From: Sophora flavescens
Lineage: Eukaryota; Streptophyta; Magnoliopsida; Fabales; Fabaceae
DNA length: 64,000 nt
Reading direction: 5' to 3'
NCBI GenBank assembly: GCA_030762895.1
Contig: JAUPTC010000081.1
Location: 1-64,000 of the forward strand
Shown: positions 10,546-22,170 of the stretch, piece by piece
How the letters are laid out: every line of letters begins with the position of its first letter
Position numbering within the stretch: position 1 is the stretch's first letter
Notes under the pieces: model-generated
Told to the model about the DNA's origin: nothing
The model's input: only the letters and a program-made list of their open reading frames with translations
Database searches by the model: none
Made by a program: the position numbers and the translations under genes

Positions 10546-13500
10546 AAGGAATAGCCAAAGTTAAAAGATTCAAAAATTGCCATACTTGTCGGGAAAGTAT
10601 GACTGTTTGTCATGGAGGAAGGAGAATGCATTGCTTTCGAGAGAGTATGTAAAGCTCGTCGGTGAGCATAAGCGAGAAATCTCAAGGGAGTGTGATAAGC
10701 TGGCCAAGGAAAACAATGAGCTAAAGCCGAAAAGTCAGTAAAGCTAAGATCTCAAGTGAATCATCACAATCTAAAGAAGTTTAAAAACTTCCGAGAGAAA
10801 GTGCAAACTCATAGATCTTGCCAAATTTGTTAATGGCGGAGATAATGCGAACAAGCAATTTGGGTATCGGAGAAACTCCCTTAACAAATAAGGTATTGAA
10901 TATGTCCATCGAGACACGTCATAAGGTATCAACTAAAACTTCAAATGTATCTATTAAGTCAAAAATAATTAAATCCATACCTGTCACGCACCCACGTGGT
11001 AAAGCTGGACATGTTATGTCTAAGTGTATCCATAAGAAAGAGAATGAAGTCTTCACGAGACTCCTAGAACTAACAGAAAAGACCCCCAGAAAACTAGGGG
11101 TACCTAAAGATCAAATAATTTCTTTTGCAAATGTCCTTAATAGTACAGAAACACCGATGTTGGTACCTGGACGGTGGTTCTTTCATGGCACATAGCGGGG
11201 AGAAAGGTCTATATTCCTAGACCTCCAACTTAAGAAAAGGAGGATATGTTACATTTGGAGGCAATCAGAAAGGGAAGGTTATAGGCATTGAGTACTATTG
11301 GTGGTAAACCTTATTTTCCCTCATATCTAATGTTATTATGGTTGAAGGATTAAGAACAATTTACTTAGCATAAGTCAATTATGTGACGATGGTTGATGTC
11401 TCCTTTACCAAGGATTTATGTGTAGTTAAAGGCTGTGATGGCAAAACCCTCTTTTCATCTAAAAGGTAATAAAATCTGTATAAGATTGAAGCTGACTAAT
11501 TTCTCATATCAAAGTATAACTCTGTCGATGTCTAAGGAGGATGAAAGTTGGTTATGGCATAAGAAACTAGGACATGCTAGTATGAAACTAATTTCTAAGG
11601 CGAAAAAGGATAACCTTGTGAGAGGATTATCGATATTAGTTTTAAGAAAGATGTCTTGTGTGATGCATGTCGGAGAGGTAAACAGATAAAATCAAGTTTC
11701 AAATCTAAAAACCAAGTATCAACCTCTAGACCTCTTGATTTTTTACACATGAAGACTGTTTGGACGAGTTAGTGTTGCTAGCTTTGTTTGAAGAAAATAT
11801 AGATTTGTCATAGTTGATGACTATTCTAGATTTACATAGGGTACTCTTCTTAACCCACAAGGATGAGTCTTTTAAAGGCTTTCTCAATATTCCGAAAAGA
11901 GTATAAAATGAACAGGGGTTTTGTATCTCTACCCTTAGAAGTGATCATGGGAGAGAATTTTAAAATGAGCGGTTTAGACATCTGCGTGAGAAGAATGGGA
12001 TCTCTCAATATTTCTCCGCACCTAGAACTCCATAACAAAATGGAGTGGTTGAGAGAAAGAACATATCTCTGTAAGAGATGGTTAGATCTATGCTCAATGA
12101 GAATAATATCCCTAAGTACTTATGGCGAAGCGATAAACACTGCTTGTTGTGTACAAAACAAAATACTTATTAGGCCTTTTCTAAAAAGACTCCTTATGAA
12201 TTGTGGAAAAGTAAAGGTCCCAACATATCTTATTTTCATGCATTTGGATGTGAATGATTCATTCGAATACTAAGGATCAACTTGGAAAGTTTGATTCCAA
12301 AGTAGATAAAGGTATTTTTGTAGGATATTCTAAAATGTCTAAAGCATTTAGAATTTACAATTCCAAAACCTTTGTTAATGAAGAATCTGTTCATGTTAAG
12401 TTCAATGATGGTTTAAAGGCCGATAATGAATTATCGGATCGAGAAGATGATCTTGCGGGTCTTGATATAAACAAATCGAGAAAATCAACGACTTTGATCG
12501 ACCAAGGCAGAACGTGATTGAGCGAGGAAAGACAAGTGGAGCAGACATGTCAACCAGGCTAGTCGTGAGAAAAGTCAAGATCTTCTGTTGATCTCAAAGG
12601 GATTGGAAGTTCAACACTCATCATCCTATGGATCTTATTATTGGAAATCCCCACGAAGGAGTAAAAACCAGATCCACTTTAAAAGAATCAAGCAATGTGG
12701 CCTTTATATCAGAAATTTAGCCAAAACACATTGAAGAAGCTCTTGAGGATGAAAGCCGGATTCTTGCTATGCAAGAAGAACTCAACAGTTTACCGGAAAT
12801 GATGTCCGGACACTTGTCTCTAAACCCAAAAACTCGTCATCATTGGAACAAGATGGGTCTTGGAAACAAATTGGATGAGGATGGCAAAGTTGTCGAGAAA
12901 CAAGGCAAGGTTAGTAGCTCAAGGCTATAACCAACAAGAAGAATTTGAGATGAGCATGATGGGAGAATTAAAGTTCTTTCTTGGATTACTAATCAAATAG
13001 ACAAGTGATAAAATTTACATCAAGTCAACAAAAGTATACCAAGGAGATAATCAAGAGGTACAAAATGGAAAATGCCAAACTTATGAAAACTCTCATGCAA
13101 CCTAATGCAAAACTAAGCAAAGATGATGAAGGTAAAAAGGTAGACAAAACCGTCTATAGAGGTATGATTGGCCTCTAGTATACTTAACTTCAAGCGGACT
13201 GACATTCAGTTTATTTATCCGTATGTGTGCTAGATTTCAATACGACCCAAAAGAATCTCATCTAAAAGTTGTTAAAAGAATATTTAGATATTTTCTTGAG
13301 ACTACTAATCTTGGTTTTGCTGTATTTAAGATCAAAAGAATACTGATTAGTGGGATTACTGATGATCTGGAGACAAAATAGAAAGAAAAAGCACTAGTGG
13401 ATGATATCACTTCATTGGAGCAAGCTTAGTCTCCTGGTCAAGTAAGAGGGAGACAAGCGGTTGCCTATCTCTCTGCTGAAGTAGAATATATTTTAGTTGC

Positions 13501-13796
13501 TAGTTCTTTTTTGTCCAACTCTTATGGGTAAAACATCAACTTGAGGATTATTCTATTTATGAGCATAACATATCGTGTGGTGTGATAATTCTAGTGTCAT
13601 ATTCTTAGACAAAAATCCAATTCAGTATTCTAAGTCAAAGCATATTGAAATTTAACATCATTTTATAAGGGATTATGTTCGAGAAAGGTATCTTTGATAT
13701 TAAGTTTGTTAAAGCGAAAATCAATGGTCGATATTTTCACTAAACCATTAGCAGAGAAAAAAGTTTTTTATTTATTAGAGAAAATATAAACATGCA
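10546..13796 (+). pseudogene. SIRE-type Copia gag-pol remnant, copy 1
   Basis: Order of remains: gag piece VKDSKIAILVRKY (about 10560-10600), coiled-coil gag C-terminus (about 10670-10860), zinc-knuckle remnant GKAGHVMSKC (about 11000-11030), protease region with GGYVTFGGNQKGKVIG (about 11230-11285; its DSGC site is lost here but seen in copy 2), GAG-pre-integrase WLWHKKLGHASMKLIS (about 11550-11600), integrase (11690-12250), integrase C-terminus GKFDSKVDKGIFVGYS (about 12285-12335), RT start ARLVAQGYNQQE (about 12905-12945), then RT thumb MGELKFFLGLL and RNase H AYLSAEVEY through DIFTKPLAEK. The RT palm with its catalytic aspartates is deleted at about 12945. Stops and frameshifts are frequent. 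The element is dead. Confidence 0.85.
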
Positions 13797-14227
13797 TTGC
13801 ATTTGTTGAATGACATGTCTAATAATTAACCTGCCTATGCTACTGTCTTATGTTTTTATATCACCTATCTATAATACCGTCACTATCTTTGAGTCACAAT
13901 GATAGAACTCATGATTTTTGTTGAAATGGTTATTAATTATTTAATACCATTTACTTATACAAGCTAATCATGTGCACACTAGTTTTTATCTTGAAACCCT
14001 GTTTTCATTATGACTTAAGTGGGCTCTATAGTTCCCCACGCAAATCGTGCCATTTTAAATTAAAAATGTTTTTATTTCTCTCATGCCTTTATAGCTATAA
14101 AAGGCTTAGAATCGAAAAGGTTTAACCTCTACGATTTTAAAACTCTCAAACTCTCTCTCTGTCTTCGTCTTTTCCTCTTTCAGGACCCTTTTTCTTCCAA
14201 AACGCTAGAAACCACTTTCTCTCGGAA
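13797..14227. other. Spacer between SIRE pol and its extra ORF
   Basis: AT-rich sequence after the RNase H end with no recognisable coding region. Its place fits the spacer between pol and the additional 3' ORF found in SIRE-lineage Copia elements. A run of CTCTCTCTGTCTTCGTC lies just before the next ORF region. Confidence 0.4.
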
Positions 14228-14642
14228 ATGGCACCATCAAAGTGTCTCTCTTGAAAGAAATTCCGAGAAATACAACTTGAAGGTTTACGATGTGGAAAAA
14301 ATTCTACAGTAAAGCTAGCGATCTTCAACGGGTTAAGAAATGGGGTATGGATGTCTCCGAGGAGTTAGGATACTCCAGTGAACCTCTTTCTTTGACATCA
14401 AAGAGCTTGTTCATCCCAAGCTTGTCAAAGATGCGGACCAATCTTTGTTGTCATCACCAGACAAATTCGATTGAACCAAGAGCTTTAGGGCTCAAATGAT
14501 GGATAAAACCTTTAACTTCCCCATCGAGTTCTACGGAAATGGTTACAAAATGCCCTAGGATTGGAGTTACTTTCAAGCACTGAGTGGGAAGATCAAGTGG
14601 GAACCAAGAATGTCAACATAGCTATATATGGTGTTTCCCAAG
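14228..14642 (+). pseudogene. SIRE additional (env-like) ORF, 5' half
   Basis: Located downstream of Copia RNase H, where SIRE elements carry an extra ORF of uncertain role. The readable frame at 14290-14499 includes KKWGMDVSEELGYSSEPLSL and SLTSKSLFIP, and continues in another frame with FNFPIEFYGNGYKMP (about 14510-14555). It ends exactly at the Athila-like LTR at 14643, and its second half resumes at 20337. I identify it by position and continuity; I do not recognise a domain. Confidence 0.5.
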
Positions 14643-16003
14643 TGATGAGTGTGATTTTACCTCATTTTTCATGTACATTTCGGCATGCATTTGCATACAG
14701 TTAGGCCAATTTAGTGTTGATTTTGTATAGTTTTCCTTTGGAGCGGGATGAGGTGGTTTTACGTGTGTTGTTTTGCCGGGATTTAATGGAAAAATGCCCG
14801 AAATCAGCCTTGGTGGAGCTTGGATGAAAAAGAGCTAGAAAAGTGAAGAATATAGCCAAAGCAGAGCCTATCACGGCTGGCGTGATGACCATCATGGCCA
14901 GTGATCAGCGAGAGAAGAAGGCAAAAGTCGAGAGCCATCACGGCCTAGCCGTGGCAGACATCCCGGCCGTGACCAACCGAAAATGAGGGCTCGCGTCGCA
15001 ACGCCTCTCGCCTCGCGAGAGTTAAAAACTTGAAGACACGCCTTGGGCCGAAGCGTCACGGCCTGGCGTGATGCCATCCTGGCCGTGACGCGCGGAACCT
15101 ATAAATAACAGCCGGCGAGAGGGAAAAGGGGACTAACTTCTAACCTAAAATAATATGCACTTGGAGGCGGTGGTGGCGGTCGGAAGGGTTTCTACCCAAA
15201 AAGGGGCTGTTTTCTCTGCTCTTGGATGGGGAGAAGATGGAGGAAGCTTGTCTATGAGTGTTCTCCATCCGCTTCTCTTTTTCCTTTTTGTATTTCCTTT
15301 TATCATGAGTAGTTAAATCCCCATTGTTGGGGTTAGATGTAACTTTTCTGAACTTGTTGTATTTGAATTGGTGTTTTAATGCAAGTCTTTATTTCATTAT
15401 GAGTATGTGATTCTGTTCTTAATGCTTTCCTTGGATTAGCTACCCATAGGAATGATATGTTGCTTTGATAGATGATTTGGAAGGTTGGTGTTAAGGCATG
15501 CTCATGAATCGTATGCCAAGTAGTTCAAGAATCTAGGAATAGGTGTTGAATGCTTGCAATCTTATAAGTCTTGACTTAATGCAAAATCTCAGGTTAATCC
15601 ACCTAAGGAATTAGGGTTTAATTTGGGGTTTTAGGCTCAATGCACCTAAGGAATTAGGCTTGAGTATTTTAGAAAAGGCTTGATTGTCATAATTGAATTA
15701 GGACTTGTGTTGATAACCATTTCATTGCAATTAAGGGAGGATTAGTGTAGTCTAACCCTAACAATCTTAGCCACATCTCTGTTTGCTTACCAAGTGTTTG
15801 TTAAAAATCCCAAAAGACCAAAAACATTTTATTTTCTGTTTTAATCTCTCATACCATAGTTTAGTCTAGATAGTTGTTAAGTTTGTGAATTGGTAATTGA
15901 CAACCAATCCCTGTGGATACGATAACCGGTCTCACCACCGTATTACTTGATTGCATTGAGGTGCACTTGCCTTTAATTATATTTCTTAAAAATTCACGCA
16001 TCA
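14643..16003 (+). repeat. 5' LTR of Athila-like element
   Basis: 1361 bp, starting TGATGAGTGTGATTTTACC and ending ATTCACGCATCA. It carries several palindromic CACGGC..GCCGTG blocks (about 14870-15095). These are more worn here than in the 3' LTR, largely through loss of C or CAG-type bases. A TATA-like CTATAAATAACA lies at about 15098. Confidence 0.85.
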
Positions 16004-16030
16004 AGTTTTTGGTGCGTTTTAGGGGATTGG
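16004..16030 (+). other. Primer binding site region of Athila-like element
   Basis: Directly after the 5' LTR comes AGTTTTTGGTGCGTTTTAGG, a degraded form of the TTGGCGCCGTTGCCGGGG primer-site string typical of plant Athila/TAT Gypsy elements. The degraded middle makes the exact tRNA uncertain. Confidence 0.6.
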
Positions 16031-18936
16031 TTTTGTCAATATCATTAGTAACAAATGAGACAACTAGTTTAGACATTTTTATTTTATTTTTTTCGTATAT
16101 ATTTGATATCTTTCTTTTGTTAGTTTTGTATATATTTGTTTTTGTGTTTCTTTGATCTTGGGCTTAATTGTCCGTGAGGTGAAAAATTGATTAGATAGGA
16201 TCATGGACTACAATTGGTATCAACCATCGATGCGGAAAGTGAGATATCCGAGCTGCGACTTGCGGGTAGATATCTTGCGATTGGCCATAAAAATCCAACA
16301 AGTGAGTGATGAGTTGTCAAGGGCACAAATCTCTCCTCCACCAATGGTAGGTTGTTCTGAATGGGGAAATCAATTTCCCAACACTTCTACTCCATGGTGG
16401 GGAACCCTCCAAACAATACTTTGATGGATGAAGGGGAACATTGGGAATCTTCCACACCTTGGTATGATGAGCCATCCCCATTGGAAGTTGCTTGGGAGAA
16501 CTTCAAATCCGCATTCAGTCGAGGTTGAGCAACCTATCCCCCGGATAGTCAACCTCACTTAGAGGCCGTTTGGAGAACTTCATGGCAACAACAATGGAAG
16601 AATTAAAGAATCAAGAAGATGCCATTCGAAGTCTCGGAGTGCGTATTGAGGAACTCTCTAACCTACTATCCAAAATGCCAAATGAGGACTTGATGGATGA
16701 TGATGAAAATGATGCAATGATGGATGAGGAGGAAGAAGAAGAAGTGGGAGCAACCGAGGTCAAGAAGTGAAGACCCTTTTTTGGAGAACATAGTTGCACC
16801 ACTCCCCATTGAACCCTTGACTAAAGAGCCACGAAAGGAAGAGGCATTTGGAGGATAGCTATGTCACCATGCTCGGGGATGATGAAGAACTTGTGAAATT
16901 AAATGATGCTATTGGCCCCTATGCATGTGTGGAATGTGATGGGAGAAACACTTGTGTGGTTTGTGCGGAGATTTCTGCATATTTGGAAGGTGATGAATTT
17001 GGCAATGCTGAGAGTGGAGATTGTACAGAAGCCAGAACAGCATCAATGATCCTCTCGAATTGTTTGCCACCTCACATTTTAAAGCAGTCAACAATGGAGT
17101 TCATGCCTCTGCCTGAGGTTGAACCCCACTTTTATTGGGAAGATTTTGTGGATGAAGGGGTCAATTCTGACCCAAGAGGGGAGTGGGAAGTTCGCCACAT
17201 TTGGTGAGGTCACCATGATTTTCAAGCGCTCACTCCCATATTTTTGCTGCAAACCGTGGGATACAGGTGAAGGATCTCACATGGTTAGCATCCCTTGGTC
17301 CTTATACCATAGGTTATGGGATCGGTGGATGCTTCTTAATAAGTCAAGCTAGTGACGTTAAAGAAGCGCTTATTGGGAGGCAACCCAACTTTTCTTAACC
17401 CTTCTCTTTAGTTAATTTTGTTTTTGCTTTAACCTCTTGAATAATTTGAGAAGCTCAAGAGGTTTGTTAATAATTTTGTTAAGTGTCTTCAGATTTTGAA
17501 TAAAGGAAGGAGAAAAAGAGCGAGGAGAAACAGAGCCAAAAAGCATGTGAGCCAACACCGCTACCGCCTCGGTAAGGCGTTCCAATTTTTGCTTTATTTT
17601 ATTTTTCTCCTACCCTCTCCAACTTGATTGTTTACATTGGGGACAATGTAAATCTTTAAGCTTGGGGTAGGGGGTAATCTTTTTGCTTGCATTGTGAATA
17701 TTGCATTCATATAGGCTTAAATTTGCATGATCATATGATTCGATTTACCCCTGCTTAGATTGAGCTTATGATTGTGAGAACTAAGTGCCAATTAAATTGT
17801 GATAGTGGATTTTGAACCCAATTCTGTTTATTCTTGTGATATGGCTGCAAATGAATATGCTTGAGATGATTTCGGATAGTTGATGATTAGCATATGTTTC
17901 TTTAGACTTGTGTTTCTCTTTGGTTCTTGAACTGATAAATGTGAGCTTTTGAGCCATTAGGGGGTACTCACTAAATCTGCCCCCATTCTTTGTGTAGAGT
18001 GTTATTCCTCTTGGTTTGTTTTCTCTAGAACTTGACTTAAAACCATTTTGAAGCTTAGAAAATTTTTGGAAACATTTTTGAAAATGATTGAGGCACTAGG
18101 TATTTTTACGCCGCCTGAGGCTTTGAATGTGTAAATGCTACCCTTAGTTGCCCAATTTTGAGCCAAAATGAATAAAATGCTTTTCTTGGTACCCTGAAAA
18201 ATTTGGATACATATACTTGATAAGGGACCTTCTAAAGTATCACAAAAAGGGTGAAAAAGGTAGTTGAAAGTTTGGGAAAAGAATCAGAGAAAAAAAAAAA
18301 TCTTGATTTGAAAAATTTCCCCTTCTCCAAATAAAAGAAAAAAAAAGAAAAAAAAAGAAAAATAAATAGAAGGGGATGACAAAAATAATAAAAAGAAAAG
18401 AAAGAAAAGAAGGGTGGAAAAATGTATTGAAAACCCAAGAAGGTATTTTAGAAGGTTTCTTGTGTTGAAATGTTTGATACTTGGTTTAGCCTTTTGAAAT
18501 ATCCCTTTCTTGTTATCCCCACCTAAAGATTAATCCCATGTACACGTTACAACCAAATAAAGACCTCTTGATTCTTAAGTGTTTTTCATAAATAAAGTGG
18601 AGATTTGGTTGATAGTCAAGCATATGGTAGGAATCATTCCTTGAGGAAAATGGAGCGAATTGTTATATATACTTGAACACTTGAGTGAGTGAGGCAAGAA
18701 AGAGAGCCAAGCAGATAAACAAGCTTGGGGTGAGCTTCAAGTGAGCAAGAGTGCCCGAATCAGTGAGAATGTGAGTCTAGGAAACTTAAGCCCCTAATTG
18801 GACTTGAATTGATTGTCTCTTGCTGAATTGTTTGAATTGCCTATTGCTTGGATCATTTTACTCGGGTTCTTGGTTCACTATCCATGCTTTATTGTTTATC
18901 TCTTCCGGACTTAGTTTTTGCTTGAGGACAAGCAAA
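16031..18936 (+). pseudogene. Interior of Athila-like element with gag-like leftovers
   Basis: Short frames occur at 16203-16424, 16440-16560, 16570-16770 and 16848-17207. The third has a helical stretch ELKNQEDAIRSLGVRIEELS followed by an acidic D/E tail, reminiscent of the C-terminal part of Athila gag; the fourth is acidic and cysteine-bearing with no domain I know. At about 17350-17390 there is AAGAAGCGCTTATTGGGAGG, a string I recall from the 3' region of plant Athila/TAT elements. From 17400 to 18936 I see no coding region; 18280-18420 is an almost pure A/G tract. No pol domain is present anywhere. Confidence 0.55.
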
Positions 18937-18956
18937 GTCTTAAGCTTGGGGTGATT
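18937..18956 (+). other. Polypurine tract region of Athila-like element
   Basis: The sequence TCTTAAGCTTGGGGTGATT lies immediately before the 3' LTR. Its purine-rich core GGGGTGA is the likely second-strand primer. Confidence 0.5.
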
Positions 18957-20336
18957 TGATGAGTGTGATTTTACCTCATTTTTCATGTACATTTCGGCAT
19001 GCATTTGCATATAGTTAGGCCAATTTAGTGTTGATTTTGTATAGTTTTTCCTTTGGAGCGGATGAGGTGGTTTTACGTGTGTTGTTTTGCAGGATTTAAT
19101 GGAAAAATGCCCAAAAATCAGCCTTGGTGGAGCTTGGATGAAAAAGAGCTAGAAAAGTGAAGAATATAGCCAAATGAGAGCCTATCACGGCTTTGGCCGT
19201 GATGACCATCACGGCCGTGATCAAGCGAGAGAAGAAGGCAAAAGTCGAGACCCGTCACGGCCTGGCCGTGACTGACATCACGGCCGTGACCAACCAGAAA
19301 ATGAGGGCTCGCGTCGCGAACACTTTCTCTCGCCTCGCGAGAGTTAAAAACTTGAAGACACGCCTTGGGCCAGAAGCGTCACGGCCTGGCCGTGATGGCC
19401 ATCCACGGCCGTGACGAGGCGACGGACCTATAAATAACAAAGGACGAGAAAACGGGGACTAACTTCTAACCTAAAATAATCTGCACTTGGAGGCAGGCTG
19501 AGGCTGGCGGCTGGAGAGGGTTTCTACCCAAAAAGGGGGCTGTTTTCTCTGCTCTTGGATGGGGAGAAGATGGAGGAAGCTTGTCTATGAGTGTTCTCCA
19601 TCCCTTCTCTTTTTCCTTTTTGTATTTCCTTTTATCATGAGTAGTTAAATCCCCATTGTTGGGGTTAGATGTAACTTTTCTGAACTTGTTGTATTTGAAT
19701 TGGTGTTTTAATGCAAGTCTTTATTTCATTATGAGTATGTGATTCTGTTCTTAATGCTTTCCTTGGATTAGCTACCCATAGGAATGATATGTTGCTTTGA
19801 TAGATAGGTACTGGAGGTTGGTGTTAAGGCATGCTCATGAATCGTATGCCAAGTAGTTCAAGAATCTAGGAATAGGTGTTGAATGCTTGCAATCTTATAA
19901 GTCTTGACTTAATGCAAAATCTCAGGTTAATCCACCTAAGGAATTAGGGTTTAATTTGGGGTTTTAGGCTCAATGCACCTAAGGAATTAGGCTTGAGTAT
20001 TTTAGAAAAGGCTTGATTGTCATAATTGAATTAGGACTTGTGTTGATAACCATTTCATTGCAATTAAGGGAGGATTAGTGTAGTCTAACCCTAACAATCT
20101 TAGCCACATCTCTGTTTGCATACCAAGTGTTTGTTAAAAATCCCAAAAGACCAAAAACATTTTATTTTCTGTTTTAATCTCTCATACCATAGTTTAGTCT
20201 ATATAGTTGTTAAGTTTGTGAATTGGTAATTGACAACCAATCCCTGTGGATACGATAACCGGTCTCACCACCGTATTACTTGATTGCGACGAGGTGCACT
20301 TGCCTTTAATTATATTTCTTAAAAATTCACGCATCA
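18957..20336 (+). repeat. 3' LTR of Athila-like element
   Basis: 1380 bp, with the same TGATGAGTGTG start and CACGCATCA end as the 5' LTR. The palindrome cluster is better preserved here: CATCACGGCCGTGATC near 19208, CACGGCCTGGCCGTGAC near 19256, CATCACGGCCGTGACC near 19274 and further copies to about 19415. TATA-like CCTATAAATAAC at about 19428. Confidence 0.85.
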
Positions 20337-21335
20337 CCAACCCTGAGAACCTGAAGCCTGTAAGCATGGTGACAAAATGCAGATTCTTGCACAAGCTGTT
20401 GCTGGAGTGCATGATGCCTCGGAAAGGATCACGAGACAGTGTGACCAAGATGGACAGATTTTCTTTGTATCACTTGATTCGCAAAATCAAGGTAGATATC
20501 AACGATCTTATCTACATGTACCTTGAATCACTGATCAAGAGGACCAACATGCAGACCTACCCCTATTGGATGCTGTTGACAAGAGTCTTCAGTAACAAGT
20601 GGTTTGTTCCCAGTGATGCTCACTTCATAGACATGTCACTTTCCATTGACAGTAAGAACTTGTCTATGATGGACATAAAGGGTATCCCTCTGGAAGATGA
20701 AGAAGAAGACAATAAGAAAAAGAAGAAGAAGCCTGCTGCTAAGCAGAAGTAGAAGGAAGAACCAGTGGTTTCCACTGATGAATCAGAGGTTCCTATCTCT
20801 GAAAGAATCTAGAAGCCCTCTGGATAGGTGGCCAGACAGAACCAAAGACCTGAGTTGGAAAAACCATCAGTCTCTGAAGAAACTACTGAAACAGTTGAGC
20901 CTTTAAGGTTCAAACTGAAGAAACCTTCTCCCAAGAGGAAGACAAGTGAAGTTGTGGAATCAGTTGCTGCATCTGCACAACTCAGCAAGAAAAGAAGGCT
21001 GGTGAAGACCTTTGCCAAGGTCAGACAACTGGAGTCTGAGCCTATCAAAGATGAAGTATCTGCTCAGGGGGAGCAGACAACTCAACCCTTGGAGGAATCC
21101 AAGGAGAAGACTACTCTTAATTTGGGACTCATTCCCATAAAAAGAAGATATGGCTACCCAGTGCCCCTTGTGCATCTGATGAAATGTTCAAAATTCCTGC
21201 AGAAGCTCAAGCTGCAGAGGTTGAAGTTGCTGCTGTAACTACTGCAAACTTGTCTGTTGAGACACAGACAATTGTTTACCCTAGAGTTGACACTATGTCT
21301 CCTTCAAAGAAGAAGCCGAAGATGTCTGAAGATTA
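20337..21335 (+). pseudogene. SIRE additional (env-like) ORF, 3' half
   Basis: Continues the ORF cut at 14642. A 168-codon frame ends at 20752; from about 20340 it reads NPENLKPVSMVTKCRFLHKL, MYLESLIKRTNMQTYPYWML and ends in an acidic-then-lysine-rich tail (EDEEEDNKKKKKKP). After a stop it continues in-family with lysine/serine/glutamate-rich low-complexity sequence (about 20830-21240). Such charged, unstructured sequence is common in this ORF of SIRE elements. No fusion peptide or clear membrane segment is visible, so an envelope function is not supported. Confidence 0.5.
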
Positions 21336-22170
21336 GCTAATTCTCTCATCTATCCCCTCTGTACCATCTTCTCCCTCTCACCAAGGTATCCATAACTCTT
21401 CTGTTTCTTCTCCATCCACCTTGTTTTTCCAACCCTTATTTGTAGTGTCTCCATTCCCTTTACCCGTCTCTTCTCACCAAACCTAAACATCATCCTATGA
21501 TGTGTGTCTGATATATGTCAGCACACAGTTGTTCACAGGGACTCAACACCCAAAGAACAAACTGGCATATCATTAAGTTTGTTGGTGTATGACCTGCAAT
21601 CTCTTATGACTGCAAGTGTCTCACATTTGTCTATCATTCCTTCTCCTCCACCACATATCCCTAATCCATGTAGGGAGATTTTATTTTATCCCCCTATTGT
21701 CTTGTTCATTAGAACTTTTGCTAGGACTCACTATCATGCCTCTGTTGTGATGTTACCTAATAGGTCTAGGTACTTATTTCTTTTAGTAACAGGATCAAAC
21801 TGCTTATTTTGTCATATTGATTCCATGTTACCCCTACCTCCCTCTATCTTAGGACAACAACCTCTTCCCCCACCTATCTGAGATAACTATTACCCGTCTG
21901 TCTCTCATCTTCCCTCGCATTACCTCACCATTCTCTATACCCAAGGCACCCCTAATCTTAGCTTTGCCCTAGTACTTAGACCAATCAGTTTCTTCAACCA
22001 GTATGACAATAGAATCATCCACTCCTCAAAAAATGGATTTTCATAATTTCAATCTACTTCAGGCTCAGCTAGAGGAAGTCAGAAGACAACTGAATGAAGA
22101 AAGGCATGCTAGATTACTGCTACAACAAAGAGTTGAAGCTCTGTTTTTATTGTTTATTCAACCTAAATAA
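21336..22170 (+). pseudogene. Degraded C-terminus of SIRE additional ORF with coiled coil
   Basis: 21336-21990 is pyrimidine-rich with broken frames and no recognisable domain (a 125-codon frame at 21504-21881 is proline-rich and probably meaningless). At about 22030-22170 a frame reads LLQAQLEEVRRQLNEERHAR and continues with leucine/glutamine heptads before a stop. This is a good coiled coil, the usual end of this ORF in SIRE elements. Confidence 0.45.

Larger units (their letters stand above)
1..12100 (+). repeat. Direct duplication, left copy
   Basis: The whole order formin - Copia linker - solo LTR - short LTR - AT-rich DNA - Tekay LTR - CACTA fragment - SIRE gag-pol matches 51620-64000 base by base, apart from many small differences. 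The true ends lie outside the window on both sides. Confidence 0.95.
14638..20341 (+). mobile_element. Athila/TAT-like Gypsy element without gag-pol, inserted in SIRE
   Basis: Two LTRs (14643-16003 and 18957-20336) in direct orientation flank a 2953 bp interior. The flanks CCAAG (14638-14642) and CCAAC (20337-20341) look like a 5 bp target duplication with one mismatch. A primer-site region follows the 5' LTR and a polypurine stretch precedes the 3' LTR. No reverse transcriptase, integrase or protease can be seen, so it would depend on another element (LARD-like). The two LTRs are very similar apart from CAG/CTG-type differences and small indels, which suggests a recent insertion. Confidence 0.85.

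Noticed and set aside
13391..13398. CACTAGTG as a second CACTA terminus
   Set aside because: Falls inside Copia RNase H codons, with no subterminal repeats and no inverted counterpart. The CACTAGTG at 26287 lies inside transposase-associated codons and is rejected for the same reason.
18230..18440. Phenylalanine-rich 68-codon minus-strand ORF as a membrane peptide
   Set aside because: Produced by an A/G-rich tract of the Athila-like element; no start context or conservation.
20246..20752. 168-codon ORF as a single host gene
   Set aside because: Its first 30 codons are the end of the Athila LTR; the rest is the second half of the interrupted SIRE ORF.
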